From Actinomycetota bacterium (GTDB taxonomy: Bacteria > Actinomycetota > Actinomycetes > Nanopelagicales > Nanopelagicaceae), in the NCBI GenBank assembly GCA_009699795.1, contig WLNK01000022.1:1-11399 (forward strand): DNA of 11,399 nt, in the 5' to 3' direction. Below the pieces are notes generated by a model that ran no database searches, was not told the origin of the DNA, and saw nothing but the letters and a program-made list of their open reading frames with translations. Of the stretch, positions 1-6,510 are shown piece after piece (the stretch's first letter is position 1; each line of letters starts with the position of its first letter). The position numbers were made by a program, and so were the translations under genes.

Positions 1-110
1 ACGCGGCCTCCGCTGTCTTTGATGATCTTGAGATAAGTCTCAAGGCTTGGTGTGACTGTGCGTTCTTCAAGCTCTGGGTCGAGAATGACCATTATTTCAT
101 AGTGACGCAT
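1..110 (-). CDS. rpsF: 30S ribosomal protein S6 (5' part only, runs off left edge)
   Basis: Reading leftwards from the ATG at 110, the first 36 codons begin MRHYEIMVILDPELEE, the typical first beta strand and loop of ribosomal protein S6, which binds 16S rRNA as a heterodimer with S18 in the small-subunit platform. The rest of the gene lies beyond position 1; S6 is usually about 95-100 residues, so about one third is visible. A strong ribosome binding site, AAAGGAGGT on the minus strand (122-130), lies about 12 nt upstream and supports this start. In Actinobacteria rpsF normally heads an operon with ssb, rpsR and rplI, which would continue to the left; this cannot be seen here. The gene lies downstream of the GT87 gene on the same strand, across a 77-bp gap holding a structured leader. 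Confidence 0.95.
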   Translation of the reverse strand, partial: MRHYEIMVILDPELEERTVTPSLETYLKIIKDSGGR

Positions 111-171
111 GCGTTAACCCGACCTCCTTTGGACTAAGACGGCCACGGCATTTCCGTGACAGGAGGGTTAA
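111..171 (-). promoter_or_regulatory. Structured rpsF leader, candidate S6:S18 autoregulatory motif
   Basis: The 5' leader of rpsF can fold into a nested structure. Outer arms: the 7-bp inverted repeat 165-171 / 114-120 (TTAACCC with GGGTTAA on the minus strand), extended inward by UCCU (164-161) with AGGA (128-125). An alternative register pairs CCUCCU (166-161) with AGGAGG (128-123). Either way the Shine-Dalgarno sequence is sequestered. Inside is a hairpin with arms 160-154 and 148-142 (seven pairs including one G-U) and a 5-nt loop, followed by CCG (142-140; its first C also closes the hairpin in this register). A CCG presented next to a hairpin is the hallmark of the S6:S18-binding motif known upstream of many rpsF operons. 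The match is by eye: the linker after CCG is longer than I would expect. There is no U-tract, so it does not look like a terminator. A weak TANNNT (TACCCT, 196-191) could serve as a promoter. Confidence 0.5.
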
Positions 172-187
172 TACTTTTTACTGCGGG

Positions 188-1387
188 CTAAGGGTACTTG
201 TCGGCGCTTTCAAAGAGAAATTCACGCAGGGTTTTGTGGGAATTCGAGGCCCGGCGCGAGGTGGAAAGGCCTCGGCGGACCAGCACTGAAATAAAGAAGC
301 CAAGAGCGGCCATTCGTGCCAATGAGATGAGGGCATATAAATCTGCAGGTAATCCGAATTTTGCATCAGTTACAACTGCAAGGTGCTGCCAAATAGCAAG
401 GTGATAAATCATTTCTGCACCTTGCCAAACCCAAAATGCATATACATCTTTCTTATTATTAAGTGCAAGCACTGCAAGTGGAACAAGCCATAGAACATAT
501 TGGGGCGAATAAACCTTGCTAGCTGTCATCACAACTGCAAGAACAATGAAACTAATCTCTGCTAACTCTGGAACTTTACTTAGTTCGAGCAAATAAATTG
601 CAAGCGCTGCAAATCCGATCAGCAATAGAAGAATGGAAAGATAATTAATGTTAGATAGATTAATTCCGAGGGCTGAAAGTGAATACCAAATAGATCCCCA
701 GTCTGAACTTCTATTGAGGTTCAATTCATAAAACCTCCACCATCCTGTTGGTGTGGTCAACGCAAACGGGAGGTTGATTAATACAACAACGCTGGTGAAA
801 ATTGCGAGATAACGAGCAAGAGCTTTGTAGCTTCTCTGGTGCCAGAATAAATAGATAACGGGCAAGAGCAAGAAAATTGGCATGAATTTAGTTGCAACCG
901 ATATCCCGAGAGCAAGAGCGCTGTAATCAAATTTCTTTCTATCAAACCAATAAATTGCTGCGACCATAGAAATAATTGCCCACAAATCCCAATTAATGTA
1001 GAGCGATGCAACCGCAGCTGGGGCTAGGGCATATAGATAAGCAAGCTCAGGTTTCATTCTCTGAATTAAGAAACCGAGACTTATAAAAAGGCCGGCAATA
1101 AAAACTGCATTTATATAGAAATACCCGACTGCACCCGACCCAAAAGTTAACTTTGCAAGTAACCACATAATCGTTCCAGTAAGCACTGGATATTCGACGC
1201 TATTACTTCCACTTGCATATGACCAAGCGCCAGTACTTAACCCGCGTTCTCCAAAAAGTGCGGGTATATCGGAATAACATGCATGTATATATTGATCTGG
1301 GGTTGCCCAATTACTACCAATGCAATGTCTAAATTTAAAATAGCTAACTAAGGTTGCGAAAAAAGTTAATAAGAAAGTTAATTTCAA
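188..1387 (-). CDS. GT87-family polytopic membrane glycosyltransferase
   Basis: The 399-residue protein is strongly hydrophobic with roughly ten predicted membrane segments, fitting the GT-C fold of family GT87 (DUF2029). Family-like signatures are CYSDIP around D40 in the first extracytoplasmic loop, VEYPVLTG at 64-71, NWDLWA at 132-137, ATKFMPIFLL at 165-174 and SPQYVLWL at 294-301. GT87 enzymes generally use polyprenyl-phosphate sugars, often mannose, and act on the outer membrane face; the acceptor here cannot be deduced. The start is TTG at 1387: no in-frame ATG or GTG lies between the upstream PBP stop and the conserved first loop, and the hydrophobic N-terminus fits. The ribosome binding site is poor (AAGGG only 1 nt away), so the start is the least certain part. 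The gene follows the PBP by 24 bp and precedes rpsF, the same order as mycobacterial ponA1-Rv0051-(Rv0052)-rpsF. Confidence 0.85.
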   Translation of the reverse strand: MKLTFLLTFFATLVSYFKFRHCIGSNWATPDQYIHACYSDIPALFGERGLSTGAWSYASGSNSVEYPVLTGTIMWLLAKLTFGSGAVGYFYINAVFIAGLFISLGFLIQRMKPELAYLYALAPAAVASLYINWDLWAIISMVAAIYWFDRKKFDYSALALGISVATKFMPIFLLLPVIYLFWHQRSYKALARYLAIFTSVVVLINLPFALTTPTGWWRFYELNLNRSSDWGSIWYSLSALGINLSNINYLSILLLLIGFAALAIYLLELSKVPELAEISFIVLAVVMTASKVYSPQYVLWLVPLAVLALNNKKDVYAFWVWQGAEMIYHLAIWQHLAVVTDAKFGLPADLYALISLARMAALGFFISVLVRRGLSTSRRASNSHKTLREFLFESADKYP

Positions 1388-1411
1388 GCCCTTATTTAAG
1401 ATTTTTCGACC

Positions 1412-3319
1412 TTACTTCTTTGGAGTTTGGTGTCCGCCACTAGTCATCACTATTGGATCAAGTCCGCCCACATTTGCAGGAGCTGGAAATGTCATAACCG
1501 GCTCGTTCTTTAACGCACCCTTCATAAATGCGGTCCAGATACGTGCAGGGAAAGTTCCACCTGTTACCGAAGTAAGTCCGCCAATACCGTTAAGTGATTC
1601 AGATGCGCTATCTCTAAAGAGTGCAACTGAGGCAGCAAGTTGCGGCGTATAGGCGCTAAACCAGGCTGACGCATTTGATTGCGATGTTCCAGTCTTGCCA
1701 GCAGCAGGTCGGCCCAGGCTTAAAGCTGCTGCACCAGTTCCACCATTTACAACTTCTTTTAATGCGTAGGTTAAATCAGCCATTACATCTTTAGAAAATA
1801 CTTCCTGAGTTTGTTGTTGGCCTTCATAAAGAATTCCCTTATTTGGACCGGTAACTGATGTAACTAAATAAGGTTTTGCGCGCACACCTTGCGCAGCAAA
1901 TGTCGCATAAGCATTTGCGACATCAATGACGTGAGGGCTTGCTACTCCAAGTGATACAGAAGGTGCGGGCACCATTGCAACTGTCTCTGGAATTCCTGCA
2001 CGACGTGCAACATCTACAACTCTTTCAAGGCCTGCTTTTTGTCCAAGTGGAACATAAACAGTATTAATTGAGTGCTTCGTTGCAAAGAGAAGGTCCTGTT
2101 GTCCCCATCCTTCATCGCCGTAATTTGAAACTTCATAAGGTTTTCCAAGATCATCAAAGGTTTGTGGTGAATCACCATTCCACATTGAAGTAAGCGGAAT
2201 TCCTTGTTCTAGGGCTGCAACGAGTGCAAAAGGTTTAAATGTTGATCCGGCAAGTGCGATTGATTGAGTTGCATCATTTAATTGACGTTTTACATAATCC
2301 GGCCCGCCATACATGGCGATTACTTCGCCAGTTCCGGGGCGGATAGCCACAAGACCAATGTGCAAATTCTCTGGTGCACCCTTTGGCGTTAACTTTGCAA
2401 TTGCGTCAACAGCAGATTGTTGAGCTTTCTCGTCAATCGTTGTTTTAATTACGTAGCCACCAACTTGAAGTTGTTCGGCAGTAAAACCAGCTTTATTCAT
2501 CTCTTTCTGTACTGCATCGATTATGTGACCCTTGGGCCCACTTAGCGAACCAGAAGTTGTGCGAGGCATAACAACTGGAAGTTTTAGCTTTGCAACTTGT
2601 TCCTTGGTAATCCATTTTTCTTCAACCATTCCATTAATTACATATTGGAAACGGTTTTCTAAACGCTTTGCATTTTCTTTCGAAAGCACCGGATCGTAAA
2701 AGCCAGGCGAGCGCAAAATACTTGCGATAACAGCAGATTGAGAAAGAGTCAGTTGGTTTACATTTCTATTGAAGTATTGCTGGGCTGCGGTCTGTACGCC
2801 GTAAGAACCTCGGCCGAAATAAATGGTGTTTAGGTAATTCTCAAATATTTGATCTTTGGTGAGCGAGTTCTCAAGTTTGATAGAAATTACTAACTCTTTT
2901 ATTTTTCTCTGAATGGTTCGGCTTGGTGAAAGAAATGCAGTTTTTGCATATTGCTGAGTAATTGTGGATCCACCTTCGCCATTTAACGATCCAGATTTAA
3001 GGTTGTTAAATAGTGCGCGAGCGATACCGGTGACGCTAAATGCTTTATTTGAATAAAAATTACGGTCTTCTGCTGCAAGAACCGCGTTGCGCACATTTAG
3101 TGGAATGCTCGCAAGGGGAAGAATTTCGCGATTCTGTGCACCGATCCGTCCAATTTCGTGGCCGTTTGAATATTGAATAATTGTTGATTGACTATTTACA
3201 TATGCATTCGGATCTGGAATGTCAACTGTGAACCATGCAAATGCAAAGAGTGTGGACGCCGCAACAAAGCCAAAACCGCCGATAAAGATTGCTGCACGAA
3301 TTAGCTTCTGACGAATCAT
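1412..3319 (-). CDS. ponA: Class A bifunctional penicillin-binding protein (transglycosylase/transpeptidase)
   Basis: This 635-residue protein polymerises lipid II and crosslinks peptidoglycan outside the membrane. Residues about 10-32 form a single N-terminal membrane anchor. The GT51 glycosyltransferase domain (about 60-240) shows EDRNFY with catalytic E84, GGSTITQQ at 116-123, RKIKE at 138-142 and IYFGRGSYG at 166-174. The penicillin-binding transpeptidase domain (about 315-600) has STFK with nucleophile S359, SIN at 417-419 and KTGTS at 542-546, so both activities look intact. It ends about 90 residues after KTG with a short tail and has no PASTA domain or long Pro-rich tail, unlike many actinobacterial PonA proteins. 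The ATG at 3319 lies 9 nt after the DUF5318 stop. No Shine-Dalgarno sequence is visible, but TAATCT lies 6 nt before the start, so it may also be transcribed as a leaderless mRNA. Confidence 0.95.
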   Translation of the reverse strand: MIRQKLIRAAIFIGGFGFVAASTLFAFAWFTVDIPDPNAYVNSQSTIIQYSNGHEIGRIGAQNREILPLASIPLNVRNAVLAAEDRNFYSNKAFSVTGIARALFNNLKSGSLNGEGGSTITQQYAKTAFLSPSRTIQRKIKELVISIKLENSLTKDQIFENYLNTIYFGRGSYGVQTAAQQYFNRNVNQLTLSQSAVIASILRSPGFYDPVLSKENAKRLENRFQYVINGMVEEKWITKEQVAKLKLPVVMPRTTSGSLSGPKGHIIDAVQKEMNKAGFTAEQLQVGGYVIKTTIDEKAQQSAVDAIAKLTPKGAPENLHIGLVAIRPGTGEVIAMYGGPDYVKRQLNDATQSIALAGSTFKPFALVAALEQGIPLTSMWNGDSPQTFDDLGKPYEVSNYGDEGWGQQDLLFATKHSINTVYVPLGQKAGLERVVDVARRAGIPETVAMVPAPSVSLGVASPHVIDVANAYATFAAQGVRAKPYLVTSVTGPNKGILYEGQQQTQEVFSKDVMADLTYALKEVVNGGTGAAALSLGRPAAGKTGTSQSNASAWFSAYTPQLAASVALFRDSASESLNGIGGLTSVTGGTFPARIWTAFMKGALKNEPVMTFPAPANVGGLDPIVMTSGGHQTPKK

Positions 3320-3325
3320 TTCTGA

Positions 3326-3331
3326 AGATTA
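3326..3331 (-). promoter_or_regulatory. Candidate -10 element (TAATCT) for leaderless ponA transcript
   Basis: On the minus strand TAATCT ends 6 nt before the PBP ATG, which puts the expected transcription start at or next to the start codon. Its first three bases are the TAA stop codon of the upstream DUF5318 gene. No -35 element is recognisable and the PBP gene lacks a Shine-Dalgarno sequence. Inferred from geometry only. Confidence 0.4.
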
Positions 3332-3742
3332 CACCGAGGCCCAATCATCATCCTCGAGGGTGCGTACACGACGGGGTGGCTTTCTCACAGTTCCATCACC
3401 TAATAGATATGTTGAGCAGAGATGGTTCCAAGAACATTCACGGCACACTTCGACTACATAGACGGAAAATTCGCCAAATTCCTTTTCCATCTCAAGTAAT
3501 TCAGATGAGGTTTTTATTCGCCCTGAGAATTGTCCGAGTTGATCACCAAATGTGTACATGAGTTCTACAAGTGAATCTTTTTTGCAAACAGGGCAATTTC
3601 GTGAAGCTTTTTCGCCATGGTATTTCGCTGCCCGCATTAAATATGGATCTGCGTCACACGCATCGACAACGCCGCGAAAAAGGGCAAGCAACGTCGCTCG
3701 CTTATCTAGCGAATAGTCAATAAAGCCGCGCTTGGATTTCAT
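3329..3742 (-). CDS. DUF5318 family protein, putative zinc-binding
   Basis: The 137-residue soluble protein matches the actinobacterial DUF5318 family (Rv0049 in M. tuberculosis), recognisable by RNCPVC at 48-53, MYTFGDQLGQFSGR at 62-75 and VYVVEVCRECSWNH at 94-107. Two CxxC pairs (C50/C53 and C100/C103) suggest a single structural zinc site, a zinc-ribbon arrangement. A further cysteine, C109, lies nearby. The molecular function is unknown. Conserved position directly upstream of ponA, as in mycobacteria, suggests co-expression with cell wall synthesis but proves no role. The start is the ATG at 3742, without a Shine-Dalgarno sequence but with TATTCT 9 nt upstream. The TAA stop is 9 nt before the PBP start. 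No membrane segment or signal peptide is visible. Confidence 0.85.
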   Translation of the reverse strand: MKSKRGFIDYSLDKRATLLALFRGVVDACDADPYLMRAAKYHGEKASRNCPVCKKDSLVELMYTFGDQLGQFSGRIKTSSELLEMEKEFGEFSVYVVEVCRECSWNHLCSTYLLGDGTVRKPPRRVRTLEDDDWASV

Positions 3743-3751
3743 GGTTCGAGA

Positions 3752-3757
3752 AGAATA
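3752..3757 (-). promoter_or_regulatory. Candidate -10 element (TATTCT) for leaderless DUF5318 transcript
   Basis: TATTCT on the minus strand lies 9 nt before the ATG at 3742, within the 41-bp divergent region shared with the MFS gene. No Shine-Dalgarno sequence is present at the usual distance; an AAGGGG run on this strand is about 18 nt away, which is too far. It would drive the DUF5318-ponA-GT87 unit and possibly read into rpsF, because no terminator separates them. Confidence 0.45.
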
Positions 3758-3769
3758 ATCCCCTTTTCT

Positions 3770-3775
3770 TATACT
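3770..3775 (+). promoter_or_regulatory. Candidate -10 element (TATACT) for leaderless MFS transcript
   Basis: TATACT matches the bacterial -10 consensus at five of six positions and ends 8 nt before the ATG at 3784. No Shine-Dalgarno sequence fits between them. This is the best -10 hexamer of the five candidate leaderless promoters in the window. No convincing -35 hexamer is seen 16-18 nt upstream. Confidence 0.5.
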
Positions 3776-3783
3776 CTCTATTT

Positions 3784-5058
3784 ATGACCTTCTGGGAACT
3801 CATACGCGACCGAAAGTTGGCGCGATTATTAAGAGTTCGCTGGACCGGCCAAATGACTGACGGCATATTTCAAAGCGCTCTTGCATCTTTTGTTCTTTTC
3901 TCTCCAGAGCGCCAAGCAAGTGCGGTGAGTGCGGCGACAGCATTCGCAGTTGTATTGCTGCCTTATTCGATTGTTGGACCATTCGTTGGAACAATTCTTG
4001 ATCGCATCTCCAGACAGCGTGCAATTTTATTTGCCAATCTAACTCGCGCGGCAACACTTTTGGTGATTGCTACTTTTATTTTTCAAGGTCGTACAGGCGT
4101 TGATTTAACTGCTCTGGTATTGATTGCATTTGGTGTAAACCGATTAATTTTGGCTGGCTTATCAGCAGGTATTCCCTTAGTTGTCGAAAGTAAATCGCTC
4201 ATTGCAGCCAATGCGTTAGCGGTCACTGGCGGATCTGTTTGGGTTGTACTTGGCGGCGGCATCGGACTTGGATTGCGTCGCTTATTAAATAGTGATGCAT
4301 CGGCAAATCATGCAGATGCTTTTATTGTTTTAGTTGCAGCTATGTTCTTTCTCATTGCTGCTCTTTTTGCAGCGATTCTGCGTAAGAATGAAATTGGTCC
4401 CCTCGAGCACGAGGTAATTGATGGAAGTTTTTCTCAGGGGCTCATTGAAATGCGAGAAGGATTTAAATTCTTAGGTAAACACACAGACGCTGCGCGCGGA
4501 ATCGCCGCAACAGCGATTCATCGTGGAGGGCTAACGGCGCTAACGCTTACTGCGTTATTACTAGAGCGAAATTCATTTCACGATCCAGCCGATAGTGAAG
4601 CAGGGCTAGCGGGATTGAGTTTTACATTAACTATTGCAGCTATCGGATTTACGGTCGGAGCAATTGCAGCGCCATTTGGTGTCAAGAGATTTGGTCGACA
4701 TCTTTGGATGAGATACGCACTTTTGCTTAGCTCCATTGGTCCATTATTTTTAATAATTTCTCGAAACCAAGTAACGCTGGCGCTAGCTGCATTCTTTGCT
4801 GCACTTTTTGGCCAAAGCCTCAAAGTTACAAACGATGCGCTCGTGCAGTCAAAAATCGATGATATTTATCGAGGAAGAGTTTTCTCTGTTTATGACGTCG
4901 TTGTTAATGGTGCAATTGTCACTGGTGCACTTATTGCAGCATTTGTTTTACCAATAAGTGGTGATAGTTTCATGCTCCCAGCGCTTGTATTTGGTTCCTA
5001 TATCTTCTTTGCGCTTTATATCTTGCGAGCTAAAGTTTTCTTTCTTCCCACCACTTAA
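3784..5058 (+). CDS. Major facilitator superfamily (MFS) transporter
   Basis: The 424-residue protein has about 12 hydrophobic segments in two halves, separated by a polar stretch around 200-235. An MFS motif A occurs between helices 2 and 3 as GTILDRISRQR at 69-79 (D73, R74, R77). The second half carries a comparable loop near GQSLKVTNDALVQ and RGRVFSVYD. The overall look is that of the MFS_3/efflux-type group, but the substrate cannot be told from sequence. It stands alone on the plus strand between two minus-strand genes. The last 29 bp overlap the 3' end of the CCA-transferase gene tail to tail, so its stop lies inside the opposing gene. Start ATG 3784 is favoured by the TATACT element just upstream. 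An MFS gene at this place is common in actinobacterial origin regions, from general knowledge. Confidence 0.85.
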   Translation: MTFWELIRDRKLARLLRVRWTGQMTDGIFQSALASFVLFSPERQASAVSAATAFAVVLLPYSIVGPFVGTILDRISRQRAILFANLTRAATLLVIATFIFQGRTGVDLTALVLIAFGVNRLILAGLSAGIPLVVESKSLIAANALAVTGGSVWVVLGGGIGLGLRRLLNSDASANHADAFIVLVAAMFFLIAALFAAILRKNEIGPLEHEVIDGSFSQGLIEMREGFKFLGKHTDAARGIAATAIHRGGLTALTLTALLLERNSFHDPADSEAGLAGLSFTLTIAAIGFTVGAIAAPFGVKRFGRHLWMRYALLLSSIGPLFLIISRNQVTLALAAFFAALFGQSLKVTNDALVQSKIDDIYRGRVFSVYDVVVNGAIVTGALIAAFVLPISGDSFMLPALVFGSYIFFALYILRAKVFFLPTT

Positions 5059-6478
5059 GTAGTTCGGCAGTTGCGTGCTCTTGCCCGAGTGGGCCATTTT
5101 CTAGGCGCAGCTCAAGTAAGAAATCCAACGCTTTTCCAACATCCGAAGATGGTTTGAGGTTAAGAAGTTTCATTACTTGTGCACCGTCGAGATCGGGGCG
5201 AATCTTTGAAAGCTCTTCTTCTTCCATAAGTTTCTCAATGCGTGCTTCGAGGCTGTCGTAAGTTGCGGCAAGCCGGGCTGCTTTCTTTGCATTTCTTGTT
5301 GTGCAATCTGCGCGAGTAAGTACATGGAGATGAATTAATAATTCGCCAGCATCTCGAACATATCGACGCACTGCTGAATCTGTCCATTCTCCATCACCAT
5401 AACCGTGAAAACGTAGGTGGAGAGCAATGAGAGTTTCAACGTCGTCAATAGTGTTGCCGTCAAAGCGAAGCGCTTTCAATCGAGCTTTTGCAAGCCGCGC
5501 ACCAACAACTTCGTGATGGTGAAAGGAGACTCCGCCGCCTTCAATGAGTGCGCGCGTTTTAGGTTTTCCAATGTCGTGCAATAAAGAGGCAAGACGAATT
5601 AAGAGATTTGGTCCGCCTAATCGATCTTCATGTTCAATCGCCTGTTCAAGCACGGTAATCGAATGTTCGTACACATCCTTATGGTGATGGTGTTCATCTA
5701 TTTCAAGTCGCAATTTCGGAATTTCAGGAAGAACTATTTCGGCAAGTCCAGTGTCAACCAGAATTGTTATTCCTATGCGGGGACTCTTAGACATTAACAA
5801 CTTCGTAAATTCATCACGTACACGTTCTGCAGAAATAATCTCTATGCGCTTCGCCATATCTTTCATCGCGGCTATTACATCTGGAGCAATTTCAAAACCA
5901 AGTTGGCTTGCAAAGCGCGCAGCTCGCATCATTCGAAGTGGATCATCGGAGAATGAATCTTCAGCTTTTCCGGGGGTGGTAAGTACTTTCTTTGCTAAAT
6001 CACTAAGCCCATTAAATGGATCAATAAATTCTGGGTTCGCTCCGGTTAGTTCTAGCGCCATTGAATTGACTGTGAAATCACGCCGCGACAAGTCGCCTTC
6101 AATATTTTCACCGTACACAACTTCTGGTTTGCGGCTGTTAGCGTCATAAGTTTCACTTCGATACGTAGTTACTTCAACTGTTGTGTCACCGCGTTTACCT
6201 GCAACAGTTCCGAATTCAATTCCTGTATCCCACACACTTTCTGCCCAATCGCTTAATATTTTTTTACTTTCTTCGGGGCGTGCATTCGTTGTGAAATCTA
6301 AATCGTTACCGAGTCGACCTAAAATTGCATCACGCACCGGTCCGCCAACTAAAGCAAGGCGGAAACCTTTTGCAGCAAATGCATGTGCGAGTGAACTAGC
6401 AAGGGGTGCCCGCTCAATCAGAGAACGAATCGCAAGTTCTCCCGCGGCACCAAGTTCGGCGCGATGTTGGCTAGTCAC
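5030..6478 (-). CDS. cca: CCA tRNA nucleotidyltransferase (class II, actinobacterial HD-domain type)
   Basis: This enzyme adds or repairs the 3' CCA end of tRNAs from CTP and ATP. In the 482 residues, the nucleotidyltransferase head shows GGPVRD at 45-50 and the metal-binding pair D59 and D61 in NDLDFTT, followed by RRDFTVNSMA at 132-141 and the neck motif DDPLRMMRAARFASQLGF at 179-195. A C-terminal HD domain (about 260-400) keeps H301-D302 in LLHDIGKPKT, with further histidines at 263-266 and 320-322; it probably has phosphohydrolase activity. The length fits the actinobacterial type (mycobacterial PcnA). The start is GTG at 6478: no Shine-Dalgarno sequence, but TAACCT lies 8 nt upstream. 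The gene is divergent from the Nudix gene across only 32 bp, as in mycobacteria, and overlaps the MFS gene by 29 bp at its 3' end. Confidence 0.96.
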   Translation of the reverse strand: MTSQHRAELGAAGELAIRSLIERAPLASSLAHAFAAKGFRLALVGGPVRDAILGRLGNDLDFTTNARPEESKKILSDWAESVWDTGIEFGTVAGKRGDTTVEVTTYRSETYDANSRKPEVVYGENIEGDLSRRDFTVNSMALELTGANPEFIDPFNGLSDLAKKVLTTPGKAEDSFSDDPLRMMRAARFASQLGFEIAPDVIAAMKDMAKRIEIISAERVRDEFTKLLMSKSPRIGITILVDTGLAEIVLPEIPKLRLEIDEHHHHKDVYEHSITVLEQAIEHEDRLGGPNLLIRLASLLHDIGKPKTRALIEGGGVSFHHHEVVGARLAKARLKALRFDGNTIDDVETLIALHLRFHGYGDGEWTDSAVRRYVRDAGELLIHLHVLTRADCTTRNAKKAARLAATYDSLEARIEKLMEEEELSKIRPDLDGAQVMKLLNLKPSSDVGKALDFLLELRLENGPLGQEHATAELLKWWEERKL

Positions 6479-6486
6479 AAGAGTTA

Positions 6487-6492
6487 AGGTTA
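6487..6492 (-). promoter_or_regulatory. Candidate -10 element (TAACCT) for leaderless cca transcript
   Basis: TAACCT on the minus strand ends 8 nt before the GTG start of the CCA-transferase gene, and no Shine-Dalgarno sequence is present. It sits back to back with the opposite-strand TACCCT at 6499-6504, only 6 bp away. Confidence 0.45.
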
Positions 6493-6498
6493 GAGCAG

Positions 6499-6504
6499 TA
6501 CCCT
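6499..6504 (+). promoter_or_regulatory. Candidate -10 element (TACCCT) for leaderless Nudix-operon transcript
   Basis: TACCCT ends 6 nt before the ATG at 6511, and the 6-nt spacer TGCTCT has no Shine-Dalgarno sequence. It forms an imperfect mirror pair with the cca -10 on the other strand (six of seven bases symmetric between AAGGTTA and TACCCTT). It would drive the operon Nudix-DUF6049-murJ and possibly further genes. Confidence 0.45.
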
Positions 6505-6510
6505 TGCTCT

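Noticed and set aside
142..160. Hairpin after the GT87 gene as a rho-independent terminator
   Set aside because: No U-tract follows on the minus strand and the hairpin is nested in the inverted repeat that pairs with the rpsF ribosome binding site, so a leader role fits better.
2963..2973. DnaA-box-like TTGTGGATCC inside the PBP gene
   Set aside because: Only an approximate, single match within coding sequence; no cluster of boxes or A+T-rich unwinding region, so no origin is called here.
3289..3561. 90-codon plus-strand open frame across the DUF5318/ponA junction
   Set aside because: It is antisense to two recognised genes and shows no family features or ribosome binding site.
4401..4414. 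Perfect 5-bp stem hairpin (CCTCG/CGAGG) in the MFS gene
   Set aside because: It is inside an intact coding region, short, and has no following T-run; it is best explained by codon content.
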